Origin: Hanamia caeni
Lineage (GTDB): Bacteria > Bacteroidota > Bacteroidia > Chitinophagales > Chitinophagaceae
Length of the DNA: 64,000 bases
Direction of reading: 5' to 3'
Assembly: GCF_003721595.1 (NCBI RefSeq)
Contig: NZ_RJJR01000009.1
Location: 124,001-188,000, forward strand
The notes under the pieces are model-generated. The model was not told the origin of the DNA. It was given only the letters and a program-made list of their open reading frames with translations, and did no database searches. Positions 16,686 to 26,898 of this stretch are shown one piece after another; the first letter of the stretch is position 1, and each line of letters begins with the position of its first letter. The translations under genes and the position numbers were made by a program.

Positions 16686-18098
16686 TCAGATGGTGCTTAA
16701 ATATTCAACGGCGGTGATAGAAGGGAAAAAGAAATAGGCCCCGCCCCTAACCGTTACAAAACTTTTCAATCCTTCTACATACTCATTATGGGTTTCAGTG
16801 GGAATTGTAAATTGCTGAATCACACCTTCAGCAGGATTTTCTTTTACCCCGATAAAAGGATCGGGATCGGCATAAAGCTGTTTAAATTTTGGATACGCGG
16901 CCCATGTATATTGAATAAATTCGAATTGGCGATTAATGTCTGCATTGAAGCACCCGAACAAAACGCCCACTTCATCTGAAGGTGTGTGATTCGTGGCCGA
17001 TGCGGTAAATTTTTCTCCGTACGACCGGGTGCGGCGCATGATTCTGTGTTTGCGCGTAAGTTTCAACGATTCTGCCGGTTTACTTTCTTCAAAATTATCG
17101 CGTGGATTGGTTCTGCGTGCATGGGCGCCAAATGGGCATCGCAGACCGAACTTGTCAGTCTCGATGTACACAAAATCATTATCGTCAGAAAGGGTGCCTG
17201 GGTCCGCATCTGGAAATTTTACCAAAGGGGCGCCGCCCGGCCAGCGTCCCATCATCTTTGCAGCCATTTTTGTGCTTTCAGAAGGATTCAGGCTTCCATC
17301 CGCGTTTTTCGTTTTTTCATTTAAAAAGTTCCAAAACCCGTCTACATCTTCCTTTAATTGTCGCAGTACGAAGTACGTTCCGTTGCGCCCCAAATCCTTT
17401 TGGCCCGTACCTTCAGGATCAGAAGTAAGCATCTCCATTTTGCCTTGTGCTTCTTTTAAAAGCGGCGTATCAGGATGCACATCGTATTCATTTTCGTAGC
17501 CAAGCACAAATTCGCCAGCCTTAATTTTATCTCGTTCATGTCCTTCAACTCCGCTTCCGATAATAATTGGCTGCGATATCCCTTCCCGAAAACCAAAATG
17601 CTCTTTTCTTTCAGGAAAAGTATCTGCCCGCAGAACATGTGAAATTTTTAATCCATTTTCTGAAAACTCCTGCTGCAATGCAGCATCCTGCATACGCAGC
17701 TCATCTTCGGAAGAAGTAAACACCATTAATACCAGATGAATGGGCGCATTGGCAGGGCCGCCCCATTGCCATTTTTGCGGATCGCTGCTTTCATGATCGC
17801 CTAAAAGCCTTTGCCTGTGAGGCGTTACCATTCCTTCCCTGAATTCACGGATAAAAAACCGCAAATTTTTTTCGTGCAGGCCAAGCGCAGCAAGCCCTGA
17901 AGAGGTAAACCCTATATTCGTAAAACTTTGATTATTATTTTGATGATTGGCTGAAGTGATCCTGCCAGCTATTTCCTTTAAATAGTTTTTAGCCTTTTCT
18001 TTATTTTCAATCTCCAGAAGATAATAATTTGAAAAAGGCTTTTCAAAATAATTATTTATAAGAAATCCCTGGATTTGAGATAATTCCAATTGTTCCAT
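16686..18098 (-). CDS. DyP-type heme peroxidase
   Basis: This is a dye-decolorizing peroxidase that oxidises substrates with hydrogen peroxide. The GxxDG-type motif is present as GFREG at residues 169-173, with Glu in place of the usual Asp. The proximal heme histidine is H326 in the FGAHARRTNPRD segment, whose Arg residues also fit the distal pocket. The 470 residues show no signal peptide or Tat motif, so it is probably cytosolic. It lies 11 bases after the gene for a duplicated-domain membrane protein on the same strand, suggesting a joint job. The Glu variant is worth noting because the Asp acts as catalytic base in many DyPs. Confidence 0.9.
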   Translation of the reverse strand: MEQLELSQIQGFLINNYFEKPFSNYYLLEIENKEKAKNYLKEIAGRITSANHQNNNQSFTNIGFTSSGLAALGLHEKNLRFFIREFREGMVTPHRQRLLGDHESSDPQKWQWGGPANAPIHLVLMVFTSSEDELRMQDAALQQEFSENGLKISHVLRADTFPERKEHFGFREGISQPIIIGSGVEGHERDKIKAGEFVLGYENEYDVHPDTPLLKEAQGKMEMLTSDPEGTGQKDLGRNGTYFVLRQLKEDVDGFWNFLNEKTKNADGSLNPSESTKMAAKMMGRWPGGAPLVKFPDADPGTLSDDNDFVYIETDKFGLRCPFGAHARRTNPRDNFEESKPAESLKLTRKHRIMRRTRSYGEKFTASATNHTPSDEVGVLFGCFNADINRQFEFIQYTWAAYPKFKQLYADPDPFIGVKENPAEGVIQQFTIPTETHNEYVEGLKSFVTVRGGAYFFFPSITAVEYLSTI

Positions 18099-18109
18099 TA
18101 ATTTTCGGT

Positions 18110-19372
18110 TTAAAATCTTTTTAAAAAAATTTGCGCTTCATCTTCTGAAAGATCCTTTACCAATTCATTTCTGATTAAAGTATTGTTGCTAATATTCTTT
18201 ATGGAAAGATCATGATAGGCACTATACCAAACCTGCGTAAGAATCTGTGTGCCGCGGCTCCATGCCAGGAAATGTTCTTCATCATAGGCGCCTCCGGTAA
18301 ATAAAAATTTTGTCTTCGGAAAATTAACAGTGTTGCTGAATATGCCGGTAAGCCCCCACCCTGATTTATCTATAAAATCACAGAGATATTGATTCCAGCT
18401 ACCGTCAAAATTGCTGAAAAACATCATGTGCTTATCATTATCAAATAACACCCAACGGGCAAAATGTATCGTAGGAATTCCCATCAATTTTCCGTTGACA
18501 AACAAATTTTTTATCAATGTTCTTGCAAACAACATTTGCGCATGCACTGTCGCCAGCCGCACAAAGCCAGGTTTCATTACAAGCACTTGTGTGAATTGAT
18601 TTTGATTAATGAGGTCTTCATCCGTTTCAAGCCGGCGAACAAGGTCATCGTTTAATTGGCTGCGTTTATCATAACAATTTTTATCTCTTCTCTCATAAAA
18701 AAAATGAACGATTAAAATCCAGACAATAAGAATAGGTGATAAAATTAAAATGACCAATCCCATAATAATTAATCCCGGCCAGTTTTTTTTCGCAATACGC
18801 TCCGGTTTTTTTGCCCATTCAAACTCCGGGTTTTTAAATACTTCTTCTTTAACTGCATTTTTAATTTGCACAGCGCTCTTCCCTTCCCACGATTTACTGT
18901 TGGTAAAATTCCGGATAAACTTTTTTAGCTGGTCTTCCTGCTGAATTTGCTTCAGACTTCGCCCCGGCGCGCCCACATAAAAAGCGTCAGTTTTAATTTT
19001 CCATTTTAAAAGATAATTTTTCCTGCTTTGAACGGTTCTTTCCGCCGGCGCCGGGTAATCTTTACAGCATTCATACAACTCATCAAAGTATTCAGGAAAA
19101 ACAGTTACAAGCGCTTCGGCATGTGTATCTTCATCCCCGTCAAAGTTAGAAGAGAAAACCAGCCGCACCGGCACAGGAAATGCGGTTGTATCCCTAAATG
19201 AACTTTGTTGTAAAATAAACCAGCGCGCATAATGCAGCGTTCCCAGGCGGTTAAACCTTTCATTCAAACCATGGTTTAAGCCCACCTTAAATTTCTCAAG
19301 AATTTCATTCAATTTCTGAAAGCTGTCTTCCCTCACCGGGGTAAGCAATGTCAACGGATTTTGATTAGTCAT
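18110..19372 (-). CDS. duplicated-domain protein with a central membrane segment, partner of DyP peroxidase
   Basis: I do not recognise a named family. The 420-residue protein contains two related halves. The first has GTLHYARWFIL followed by LVFSSNFDGDEDTH (about residues 43-85). The second has IPTIHFARWVLF followed by MMFFSNFDGSWNQY (about residues 298-330). Between them lies a strong hydrophobic helix (WPGLIIMGLVILILSPILIVW, about residues 195-218), likely a membrane anchor or hairpin. The repeated H-ARW-x(n)-FSNFDG pattern suggests a peroxidase-like alpha/beta domain used twice. It heads the unit with the DyP gene. Confidence 0.7.
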   Translation of the reverse strand: MTNQNPLTLLTPVREDSFQKLNEILEKFKVGLNHGLNERFNRLGTLHYARWFILQQSSFRDTTAFPVPVRLVFSSNFDGDEDTHAEALVTVFPEYFDELYECCKDYPAPAERTVQSRKNYLLKWKIKTDAFYVGAPGRSLKQIQQEDQLKKFIRNFTNSKSWEGKSAVQIKNAVKEEVFKNPEFEWAKKPERIAKKNWPGLIIMGLVILILSPILIVWILIVHFFYERRDKNCYDKRSQLNDDLVRRLETDEDLINQNQFTQVLVMKPGFVRLATVHAQMLFARTLIKNLFVNGKLMGIPTIHFARWVLFDNDKHMMFFSNFDGSWNQYLCDFIDKSGWGLTGIFSNTVNFPKTKFLFTGGAYDEEHFLAWSRGTQILTQVWYSAYHDLSIKNISNNTLIRNELVKDLSEDEAQIFLKRF

Positions 19373-19600
19373 TTTTAGTAGAAATTATTTGGAAAGCAGT
19401 AAGGTTTTCTTAGGGATGGAAAGCGATAATTAATTACTAAAGTAACAATTTTAGAAATAGGCTTTAAGAATATTTTTCCCGTGATTTATTCAAAACTTTT
19501 GTTACTTTCATAGAAACCAATATCCCGCTAAATTTCCTGCTGCTTAGAAAGTTATCACAGATAGTTGCTTTGATTTGGTATCAATTGAATAATTATAAGA

Positions 19601-22600
19601 ATGATAAAAAATATTAACCATTCTAATGTGGTACACTATGGTTTTGATTCAATCCTTGTCAAGTGGGATATGAGCGGCCTGGGCAAGCCTTCATGTGTCA
19701 AAATATTGAAAAATGAATTTGCAGATCCGGAAAAAGTTGCCCAGCTTGATAATGAATTCGAATTGTGTTCGCGCCTGAAATGCAGCCACATCCGAAAGGC
19801 GATACGCCGCGAAAAAATTGAGGGAAATGAAGCCCTGCTATTAGAATATATAGAAGGCAAAGATTTAAATAAAATCCTCCAAACTGAAAGACTTTCTTTT
19901 CCGCAGAAGCTGCATATGGCTATTGACATCGCTTCAGCGCTTACCTGCCTGCAAAAAGAAAACATTTTTCACAGAAGGATTCAGCCTTCCAACATTTTAA
20001 TTGAACAATCTACCAACAAAGTTTTCCTGATTGATTTTGCCTTAGCTACCGAGGGAAATGTGTTTGAAGAAGCTAAGACGATTTTAAATGAAAAAGAAAT
20101 TGAATCTCTTAGGTACATAGCTCCCGAACAAACAGGACGGATTAACCATGTGTTGGATCAACGGGCGGATCTATATTCTTTGGGATTAATATTTTACAGG
20201 TTATTTTCCGGCCATCTCCCTTTTGATAGCGAAGAAAAAATGGAGCTTATTTATGCCAACATTGCCAAAACGCCGGAAAACCCGAGCGAACTTGATCCAA
20301 CTATTCCCAATATTATTTCGGAAATAATTTTGAAGCTTCTTGCTAAAAATGCTGAAGACCGTTATCAATCAGCCTTTGGTGTAAAAGCAGATTTGGAAAA
20401 ATGCCTTGAACAATTTAACCTGGATGAAAAAATTGATGACCTCAGGCTAAAGGGTTTTCAAATAGCCGAAGCAGATTATTCGGGCAAACTGAATTTTCAT
20501 AATGTGCTTTATGGAAGAGACAACGAGATTAAAAAATTGAATAGCCTGTATGAAGATTGCAGGACTGGACACAAAAAAATCCTGGTGATAGCCGGCAATT
20601 CCGGCAGTGGAAAATCATCGCTGGTGGATGAATTTAAAAATTCAGTATTTAATAAAAAAGGAATTTTCTTAAAAGGAAAATTTGACCAGATAAGCTCTGA
20701 GGCGCCCTATACTACCCTGATTCAAACTTTCAATGAGTTGGTTCAGTTAATTCTTGCCGGGGACAAAGCTTTTAAAGCAAAATGGACAAGGAAGATTTCT
20801 GACGCCATTGGGAATTCAGGAAAAATCCTGACACAGTTTATGCCTGGCATTGAAAGGCTTATTGGAAAACAAGGTGAATCTTCAGAACTTCAAGGCCTTG
20901 AAGCGCAGAATCGTTTTAATTATGAATTCACACGCTTTTTCAAAAGTATTGCCGAAAAAGATTCCCCATTGGTGTTATTTGTAGATGATATGCAATGGGC
21001 GGATACTTCCTCACTCAATCTTTTCAACACGATTGGGGAAAGCCGCGATATCGGATACGCCTTACTTGTTGGCGCCTATCGCGAAAATGAAGTCCACGAA
21101 GACCATCCGCTTTATAAAAATCTTTTGAAATTAAAAGGAGATAATATTGAGGTTGAAGAAATTCATCTTAAAGATTTAACTTATCAGGATGCCTTTTCGT
21201 TGGTCAGTTCCACGCTTCATTCCAACCAGGAAAATGTGTCAATACTTTCCCAGATTATTTTTAATAAAACAAAGGGCAATCCTTTTTACGTAAAGCAATT
21301 TCTTAAATCGGTTTATGATGAGGGCCTTTTGCATTTTGATTTTGAATCCCTGAAATGGAATTTCAATTCAGACCTGATATTACAAATGAATGTATCAGGC
21401 AATGTAGTGGAATTAATGACTTCTTTTATTAAAAAGCTACCCGCCGATAAGCTGGAACTTTTAAAAATTGCTTCCACAATTGGCACTCAGTTCAACAAAA
21501 GAAGCCTGTCGTTAATTAAAGAAACCAGCGAAAGAACCATAGAAAATTTGTTACACCAGTCAGTAGCCGAAGGATTTATTATGGTTTCCGACGAAGGTTA
21601 TAAATTCGGGCACGACAGAATTCAGCAGGCAATATATTCGCTTATTCCGGACGACGAGAAGGCAGCAATGCATTTGCGTAACGGCCAAAAGCTAACCGTA
21701 AGCTACAGTGAAAAAGAACTGGACGAAAAATTATTTGATATTGTAAAGCAATGGAACCTGGGCGCTGAAAAGATAGTTTTAAAAAAAGAAAAAGAAAACC
21801 TTGCGCGCCTGAATTTAAAGGCAGGTCTTAAGGCAATGGCATCTACTGCATTTCACCAGGCTCTTGCTTATTTTGAAAAAGGTTTGAAAATGCTGGATGA
21901 AGATGATTGGACAATTCAATATGATTTTATTTTAGAGTTTACGGCTTACGCTGCAAATGCCGCCTACCTTTCAGGCGAATATGAAAAAGTAGATTTGTAT
22001 GTTGGAATTATTTTAAAGTACAGCAAATCTTTAATAGATTCTATCAAAGGCCATGAAATTATTATTAAAAAATTAATTGCCCAAAACCAGCATTTTGATG
22101 CAGTTAAGGAAGGCCTCGAAATCCTTAAAAAAATGCATATAAGGCTTCCTTTAAAGCCTGGCAAATTTGAAGTTTTAAAAGAGCTTTTGAAAATCAAATT
22201 TCTGTTGCGTAATAAGCCTGCCGAGTATTACAATCAACTCCCGGAGATGAAAGATCCGGAAAAAAATGCGGCGATGCGCATTCTATCTGACATCTCTTCT
22301 GCCTCATTTTTTGCAGTTCCCGCTCTCGTGCCTTTGCTTGCCTTCAAGATGATTAGGCTGACAGTGAAATATGGCTTATCAAAAAAGTCTCCATTTAGTT
22401 TTGTTGCTTATGGATATATCCTGAGCGTATTTTTAAATGAAATTGATAAAGGAATCCGGTTTGGAGAAATTGCTTTGCAACTGGCAAAAAAAATACATGC
22501 TGACGAATTAATCGCTTCAATCATTGCCACTAATAATTTATTCCTTGTACATAGGCGCGTGGCCATTGCGGATACGATTCCGGATCTTGAAAAGGCATTT

Positions 22601-24700
22601 ACCAGCGGCCTCGAATCGGGCGATAACGAATATGCTTCGTATGCAGCGCACAATATCGTTTATCAATTATATGTGATGGGCTATCCGTTGCCAGACCTTG
22701 CAAAACGGGCTACAGCCCTTGAATTGAAGATTGAAAAGTTTCAGCAGGATCTTACATTCAGGCGGCTTCGGATTTTTCACCAATCTGCACTGAACCTGCT
22801 TGAAGAAAAAGATCATCCTGATGTTTTTACAGGTGAAATTTTTGATGAGTCAGAAATGGATTTGAAAGAAGTAACCAAGAATACTGAAATCTATTTTCAA
22901 AACTTATATCTTCAAAAGTTACATCTGGCGTTGATATTTAACCTGAAGTTGAACGCAGAAAAATATTTGCCCATAGTTGAAAAATACCAGGAAAGCGTGA
23001 AAGGGACTACTCTTTATCCAATGTTTTATTTTTACCGCTCCCTGGTCATTACTGACGTTTCTCCGGGTGCTGCAAACATGAGCCAAATTTTAATGCAGGT
23101 AAAAAAAGATATTGCCGAAATAAAAAAATACGAAAAATATTGCTCCACTAATTATGCACACAAAATAATATTGCTGCAGGCAGAATATAGCTATCTCACC
23201 GGCCACAATGAACGGGCAAAAATTTATTATGATAAGGCGCTGAAAGAAGCAACGCAGGCTAATATCACAAGCGACCTTGCATACACATGGGAACGGGCGG
23301 GCAGCTTTTTTCTTAATACCAAACAAGATATTCTTGCCAACTTTTACCTGCAAAATGCCTATAGAATTTATAAACGCTGGGGAGCGGTCGCCAAGCTAAA
23401 GCAGATGGAAAACAATTATATCCAGCTTAAAAATGGGCCTGCGGCCGAATGGCAAAATCAATTTATGGAAGAACCTGGAATGAGTCAAACCGCGGACATC
23501 GATTTGGAATCCGTGCTGAAAGCCTCAGTTGCCTTATCAGGTGAAATTATTTTACCGCGGCTTTTGAAAAAAATGATGCAAATCATTATGGAAAATGCCG
23601 GCGCGCAATCAGGTTTCCTGATTATGGAAAAGCAGGGCCAAAAATTTATTGAAGCTGAAATCAGGGAAGGAAACGAAGAAATCAAGATACTTCAATCTAT
23701 CCCCGTCTCTGAAACCGAGCTATTGTCAGAATCAATTGTAAATTATGTTTACCTGACCCAGGAAACGGTAATCCTTGATGATGCGTGCAAGAGTGAATTA
23801 TTCGGCAACGATGATTATATAAAAAATCACCAGTGCAAATCTATTCTTTGTATTCCCCTGTTAAATATGGGAAAAATCCAGGCTGTCATTTACCTCGCCA
23901 ACAGCCTTACCACCGGGGCTTTTACGGCAAAGGGCGTTGGCATACTAAAATTACTTGCTGCTCAAATGTCAATTTCGATAGAAAATGCTTTATTCTATAA
24001 TGAGCTTGAAAATAAAGTAAAAGAAAGAACCAGCGAGCTGCAAATTGAAAAGAAAAAATCTGATGATCTTCTTTTAAACATCCTGCCTGAAGATGTAGCA
24101 AATGAGCTGAAACAAACAGGCCACACGCGCCCCAGGAATTATGAGATTGCCACTGTTCTGTTCACAGATTTTGAAAATTTTACGAGCAAAAGCGCGTTGC
24201 TTTCTCCTGAAAAACTGGTTCATCTTATTGACACTTGTTTTACCAAATTTGATGCGATTGTTTCTGAGTATAAGATGGAAAAAATCAAAACGATTGGTGA
24301 TTCCTATTTGTGCGTAAGTGGCGTTCCTGACCCGCAATCACATAATCCTGTTAACGCTATAAAAGCTGCAATCGAAATAATAAATGCCATAAAAATTTTA
24401 AGAAGCGGCCCTGAGGGTGAAAATTATTTTGACATCCGTATCGGCGTTCATACAGGGCCGCTGGTGGCAGGCGTTGTGGGCGACAAGAAATTTGCTTTTG
24501 ACATCTGGGGAGACACCGTGAATACCGCGTCGCGAATGGAACAAAACAGCGAGGCCAATAAGATAAATATTTCCAGGGCTACTTATGATCTTGTCAGCGA
24601 TAAATTCGAGTGCCTCTACCGCGGCAAAAAGGCCGCCAAAAACAAAGGGAAAATCGAAATGTATTTTGTAGAAAGCGAGATTTTGATTCCTTACTTATGA
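19601..24700 (+). CDS. pseudokinase / AAA-type ATPase / GAF / adenylate cyclase fusion
   Basis: This is a 1699-residue signalling protein. Residues ~5-280 form an S/T kinase-like domain. Its catalytic loop reads HRRIQPSN (124-131) instead of HRDxxPxN and its metal site reads DFA (145-147) instead of DFG, so it is probably a pseudokinase. Next is an AAA ATPase (Walker A GNSGSGKSS 332-340; Walker B FVDD ending D463), a long helical TPR-like region, a GAF domain (~1325-1470), a coiled coil and a class III cyclase (~1510-1690). The cyclase has metal Asp1523 and Asp1567, ATP-specifying Lys1563 and Asp1634, and Asn1641 and Arg1645, so cAMP is the expected product. No membrane segment is seen; it appears to be expressed alone. 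Confidence 0.88.
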   Translation: MIKNINHSNVVHYGFDSILVKWDMSGLGKPSCVKILKNEFADPEKVAQLDNEFELCSRLKCSHIRKAIRREKIEGNEALLLEYIEGKDLNKILQTERLSFPQKLHMAIDIASALTCLQKENIFHRRIQPSNILIEQSTNKVFLIDFALATEGNVFEEAKTILNEKEIESLRYIAPEQTGRINHVLDQRADLYSLGLIFYRLFSGHLPFDSEEKMELIYANIAKTPENPSELDPTIPNIISEIILKLLAKNAEDRYQSAFGVKADLEKCLEQFNLDEKIDDLRLKGFQIAEADYSGKLNFHNVLYGRDNEIKKLNSLYEDCRTGHKKILVIAGNSGSGKSSLVDEFKNSVFNKKGIFLKGKFDQISSEAPYTTLIQTFNELVQLILAGDKAFKAKWTRKISDAIGNSGKILTQFMPGIERLIGKQGESSELQGLEAQNRFNYEFTRFFKSIAEKDSPLVLFVDDMQWADTSSLNLFNTIGESRDIGYALLVGAYRENEVHEDHPLYKNLLKLKGDNIEVEEIHLKDLTYQDAFSLVSSTLHSNQENVSILSQIIFNKTKGNPFYVKQFLKSVYDEGLLHFDFESLKWNFNSDLILQMNVSGNVVELMTSFIKKLPADKLELLKIASTIGTQFNKRSLSLIKETSERTIENLLHQSVAEGFIMVSDEGYKFGHDRIQQAIYSLIPDDEKAAMHLRNGQKLTVSYSEKELDEKLFDIVKQWNLGAEKIVLKKEKENLARLNLKAGLKAMASTAFHQALAYFEKGLKMLDEDDWTIQYDFILEFTAYAANAAYLSGEYEKVDLYVGIILKYSKSLIDSIKGHEIIIKKLIAQNQHFDAVKEGLEILKKMHIRLPLKPGKFEVLKELLKIKFLLRNKPAEYYNQLPEMKDPEKNAAMRILSDISSASFFAVPALVPLLAFKMIRLTVKYGLSKKSPFSFVAYGYILSVFLNEIDKGIRFGEIALQLAKKIHADELIASIIATNNLFLVHRRVAIADTIPDLEKAFTSGLESGDNEYASYAAHNIVYQLYVMGYPLPDLAKRATALELKIEKFQQDLTFRRLRIFHQSALNLLEEKDHPDVFTGEIFDESEMDLKEVTKNTEIYFQNLYLQKLHLALIFNLKLNAEKYLPIVEKYQESVKGTTLYPMFYFYRSLVITDVSPGAANMSQILMQVKKDIAEIKKYEKYCSTNYAHKIILLQAEYSYLTGHNERAKIYYDKALKEATQANITSDLAYTWERAGSFFLNTKQDILANFYLQNAYRIYKRWGAVAKLKQMENNYIQLKNGPAAEWQNQFMEEPGMSQTADIDLESVLKASVALSGEIILPRLLKKMMQIIMENAGAQSGFLIMEKQGQKFIEAEIREGNEEIKILQSIPVSETELLSESIVNYVYLTQETVILDDACKSELFGNDDYIKNHQCKSILCIPLLNMGKIQAVIYLANSLTTGAFTAKGVGILKLLAAQMSISIENALFYNELENKVKERTSELQIEKKKSDDLLLNILPEDVANELKQTGHTRPRNYEIATVLFTDFENFTSKSALLSPEKLVHLIDTCFTKFDAIVSEYKMEKIKTIGDSYLCVSGVPDPQSHNPVNAIKAAIEIINAIKILRSGPEGENYFDIRIGVHTGPLVAGVVGDKKFAFDIWGDTVNTASRMEQNSEANKINISRATYDLVSDKFECLYRGKKAAKNKGKIEMYFVESEILIPYL

Positions 24701-24746
24701 ATATCGCAAAATAAAAAAATAGTTATTTGTTCGTTTACTTCCAGTT

Positions 24747-24881
24747 CTATTTTTCTGCAAGCAATTTTTCTATTAACTGCTCAAATTCCTTTTTAAATTT
24801 CGTGTAATATTCGCAGGTTGCCGGGCCATTAAAACCACTGTCAATTTTCAAGAGCAAAAGAATACTTTTTCTAAAAAAAAA
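24747..24881 (-). pseudogene. possible 3' remnant of a lost gene
   Basis: A 44-codon open stretch without a start codon ends in a protein-like tail (DSGFNGPATCEYYTKFKKEF, then EQLIEKLLAEK and stop). Upstream it meets an in-frame stop right behind a run of nine T residues, the kind of place where an indel would break a gene. It could equally be chance open sequence in the 293-base gap between the cyclase and proC genes. Nothing else is evident in that gap. Confidence 0.2.
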
Positions 24882-24993
24882 TTATGGTAAGCGTGTTATC
24901 ATTTTAGAAACTATTTTCTAATCAGATACTTTCTTTAGTAAAGCAACAAATAATAACAAATTGTATTCTGCATCTTTGACCGCAGGAAGCGCG

Positions 24994-25788
24994 CTAAGTT
25001 TTTTCAATTTTTTTATAGCTTACAGCAATGCCTTTTATCAATGAAGAACTAAAGCCCTGGTGTTCCATTTCGTTTAAACCTGCTATGGTACAGCCTTTCG
25101 GGGTAGTCACTTTATCAATCTCCTGTTCAGGATGACTTCCTTTCTGCATCAATAATTCCGCTGCGCCTTTTACGGTCTGCTCCACAATCAGGCTGGCTGT
25201 GGCCACATCAAAACCTATTTCTATTCCCCCCTGGATGCTTGCCCTTATGAATCTCATCGCATAGGCCGTACCGCACGAGCCCAAAATAGTGGCAGCCTCC
25301 ATAAGCTTTTCATCAATGATCACTACCCTGCCTAAAGAAGAAAATATTTTTTCTATCGTTGCCGCCTGGCTTTCATTTGCATTGGTATAGCTCAAGCAAG
25401 TCATACTTTGCTCAATCGATATTGCTGTATTAGGCATTGCCCTGAAAACGGGAATATTCTTCTTAATAATTTCCTGCAATTCTGAAATTAATACACCGGT
25501 GGCTACAGACACCAATAAATGCTTTTGGGTAAGTTTTGTTTGAAAGCTATGCAATACATCGCTTACCTGGTAAGGCTTTACAGCAAGTATGATAATTTCG
25601 CTTTGCTGAACTGCTTCGGCATTATCAGAAATTATAGCTACACCTTTCTCGCTCAGTTTTTTGAGAGATTCAATTCTTCTTTTTGTAATAGTAATATCCG
25701 CGGGATCGCAAAATTTATTTTTTAACAATCCTTCTGCAATGGCAGATCCCAGATTGCCCCCGCCAATAATGGCAATTTTTTTATTCAT
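24994..25788 (-). CDS. proC: pyrroline-5-carboxylate reductase
   Basis: This is the last enzyme of proline synthesis, reducing pyrroline-5-carboxylate with NAD(P)H. The Rossmann motif GGGNLG is at residues 9-14, and ILAVKPYQV and RAMPNTA follow in the expected order. The dimerisation domain contains the signature LGSCGTAYAMRFIRA and the C-terminal TPKGCTIAGLNEME. The 264 residues match the family. It is read towards the cyclase gene and is separate from the T9SS unit upstream by 74 bases. Confidence 0.94.
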   Translation of the reverse strand: MNKKIAIIGGGNLGSAIAEGLLKNKFCDPADITITKRRIESLKKLSEKGVAIISDNAEAVQQSEIIILAVKPYQVSDVLHSFQTKLTQKHLLVSVATGVLISELQEIIKKNIPVFRAMPNTAISIEQSMTCLSYTNANESQAATIEKIFSSLGRVVIIDEKLMEAATILGSCGTAYAMRFIRASIQGGIEIGFDVATASLIVEQTVKGAAELLMQKGSHPEQEIDKVTTPKGCTIAGLNEMEHQGFSSSLIKGIAVSYKKIEKT

Positions 25789-25862
25789 GATCTTGTGTAA
25801 TTAAAAATATTTCTTTTTCTTTTTGCAAAGATGAATACGGATGTTGTAATAACAAATTTAGA

Positions 25863-26891
25863 TTAAAAAACAGGGCAGAGTGTTTGTTTCCTGTCTCCTG
25901 CAAATGTATTGTAATCCCCTTTATACAAGAGATTAAATTCATCTGCTCCAAAAGAATGGTTATATGTTTTCAGAGAAGAACTGGTAACGTCGTAGCTGAA
26001 TGTAAACCGCATTCTGTTAATTTGCAGGCCCACCATTGGAATGAGGGCGTCATTATAACGGTAAAATAAACCGCCGATAAGTTGCTTATCTCCATCTCCT
26101 GAAAGATTGTATGCAGCGCTGATGCCGGCCACGAGTTCACTGGCGTTGGTCATTCTTGTATAATATGCGGCAGGGTTAATGATCACGTTACTGTTTAATT
26201 TAAAAATTCCATTTATAAAACCGATATGCCTCATATCAAGCCTGCTCGAATTATCATCATCAAAAAAAGTTTCCTTTGGCCTGTTCACGTGGTGAATGGA
26301 ATATCCCGCATTGATATAAACATTCGCCGTAGGAAAATAAGCATAATTAAGGCCGGCCTGCATATCAAAATAACTCACACTGTTATTGAGCAATTGGACA
26401 GAAGTTGGTAAAGTTGCATCAAAAAATTTACCATCGAACTGGTCAGGAAAAGTAAGTTTGCTTTGGTCAATTCTTTTGTTTGCCCAGCCAACATTAAAAC
26501 CGGCAGTCAACAAACTGCTTGCGCCGAGCATTTGATGGTACGCCACTGAAGCATATATTTTGGTGGAAGTAAGACTGCCACTCCCGGCAACATCGCGCAA
26601 AATAACGCCTCCAAGGCCCATCCAGCCGGTTTCAATTCTATCCCTGAAAACCTGTGCATCACCATAAATGCTCATCGTTTTATAAGGAACAGCCATAATA
26701 TTAGAGTACTGATTCCTATACGATGCGCCAAGCCTGTAATCAGCATCAGGAATAAAACCGGTATTGGCGGGATTGGTAAGTAATGGGTTATTAAAAAACT
26801 GGGAAAAATGCAGATCCTGGCCCAAGGAAAGCTGGACCGCTCCCAGGAAAAGCAAAGAAAACAAAAATGATATTTTATGATTTTTTATCAT
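25863..26891 (-). CDS. PorP/SprF family outer membrane protein
   Basis: This is a type IX secretion-associated beta-barrel protein. The signal peptide ends at LGQ and is followed by the hallmark DLHFSQFFNNPLLTNPANTG. The remaining chain has alternating barrel strands with YFDMQAGLNYAYF and the FGADEFNLLYKGDYN region near the end. The 342-residue length is typical. SprF-like proteins attach or pass on type B CTD cargo encoded just upstream, and here the gene starts 7 bases after such a cargo gene, so the two form a dedicated secretion pair. Confidence 0.93.
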   Translation of the reverse strand: MIKNHKISFLFSLLFLGAVQLSLGQDLHFSQFFNNPLLTNPANTGFIPDADYRLGASYRNQYSNIMAVPYKTMSIYGDAQVFRDRIETGWMGLGGVILRDVAGSGSLTSTKIYASVAYHQMLGASSLLTAGFNVGWANKRIDQSKLTFPDQFDGKFFDATLPTSVQLLNNSVSYFDMQAGLNYAYFPTANVYINAGYSIHHVNRPKETFFDDDNSSRLDMRHIGFINGIFKLNSNVIINPAAYYTRMTNASELVAGISAAYNLSGDGDKQLIGGLFYRYNDALIPMVGLQINRMRFTFSYDVTSSSLKTYNHSFGADEFNLLYKGDYNTFAGDRKQTLCPVF

Positions 26892-26898
26892 CTTTAAA

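Noticed and set aside
19601..20460. An active serine/threonine kinase in the large signalling protein.
   Set aside because: HRD is replaced by HRR and DFG by DFA, so catalysis is unlikely although the fold is kept.
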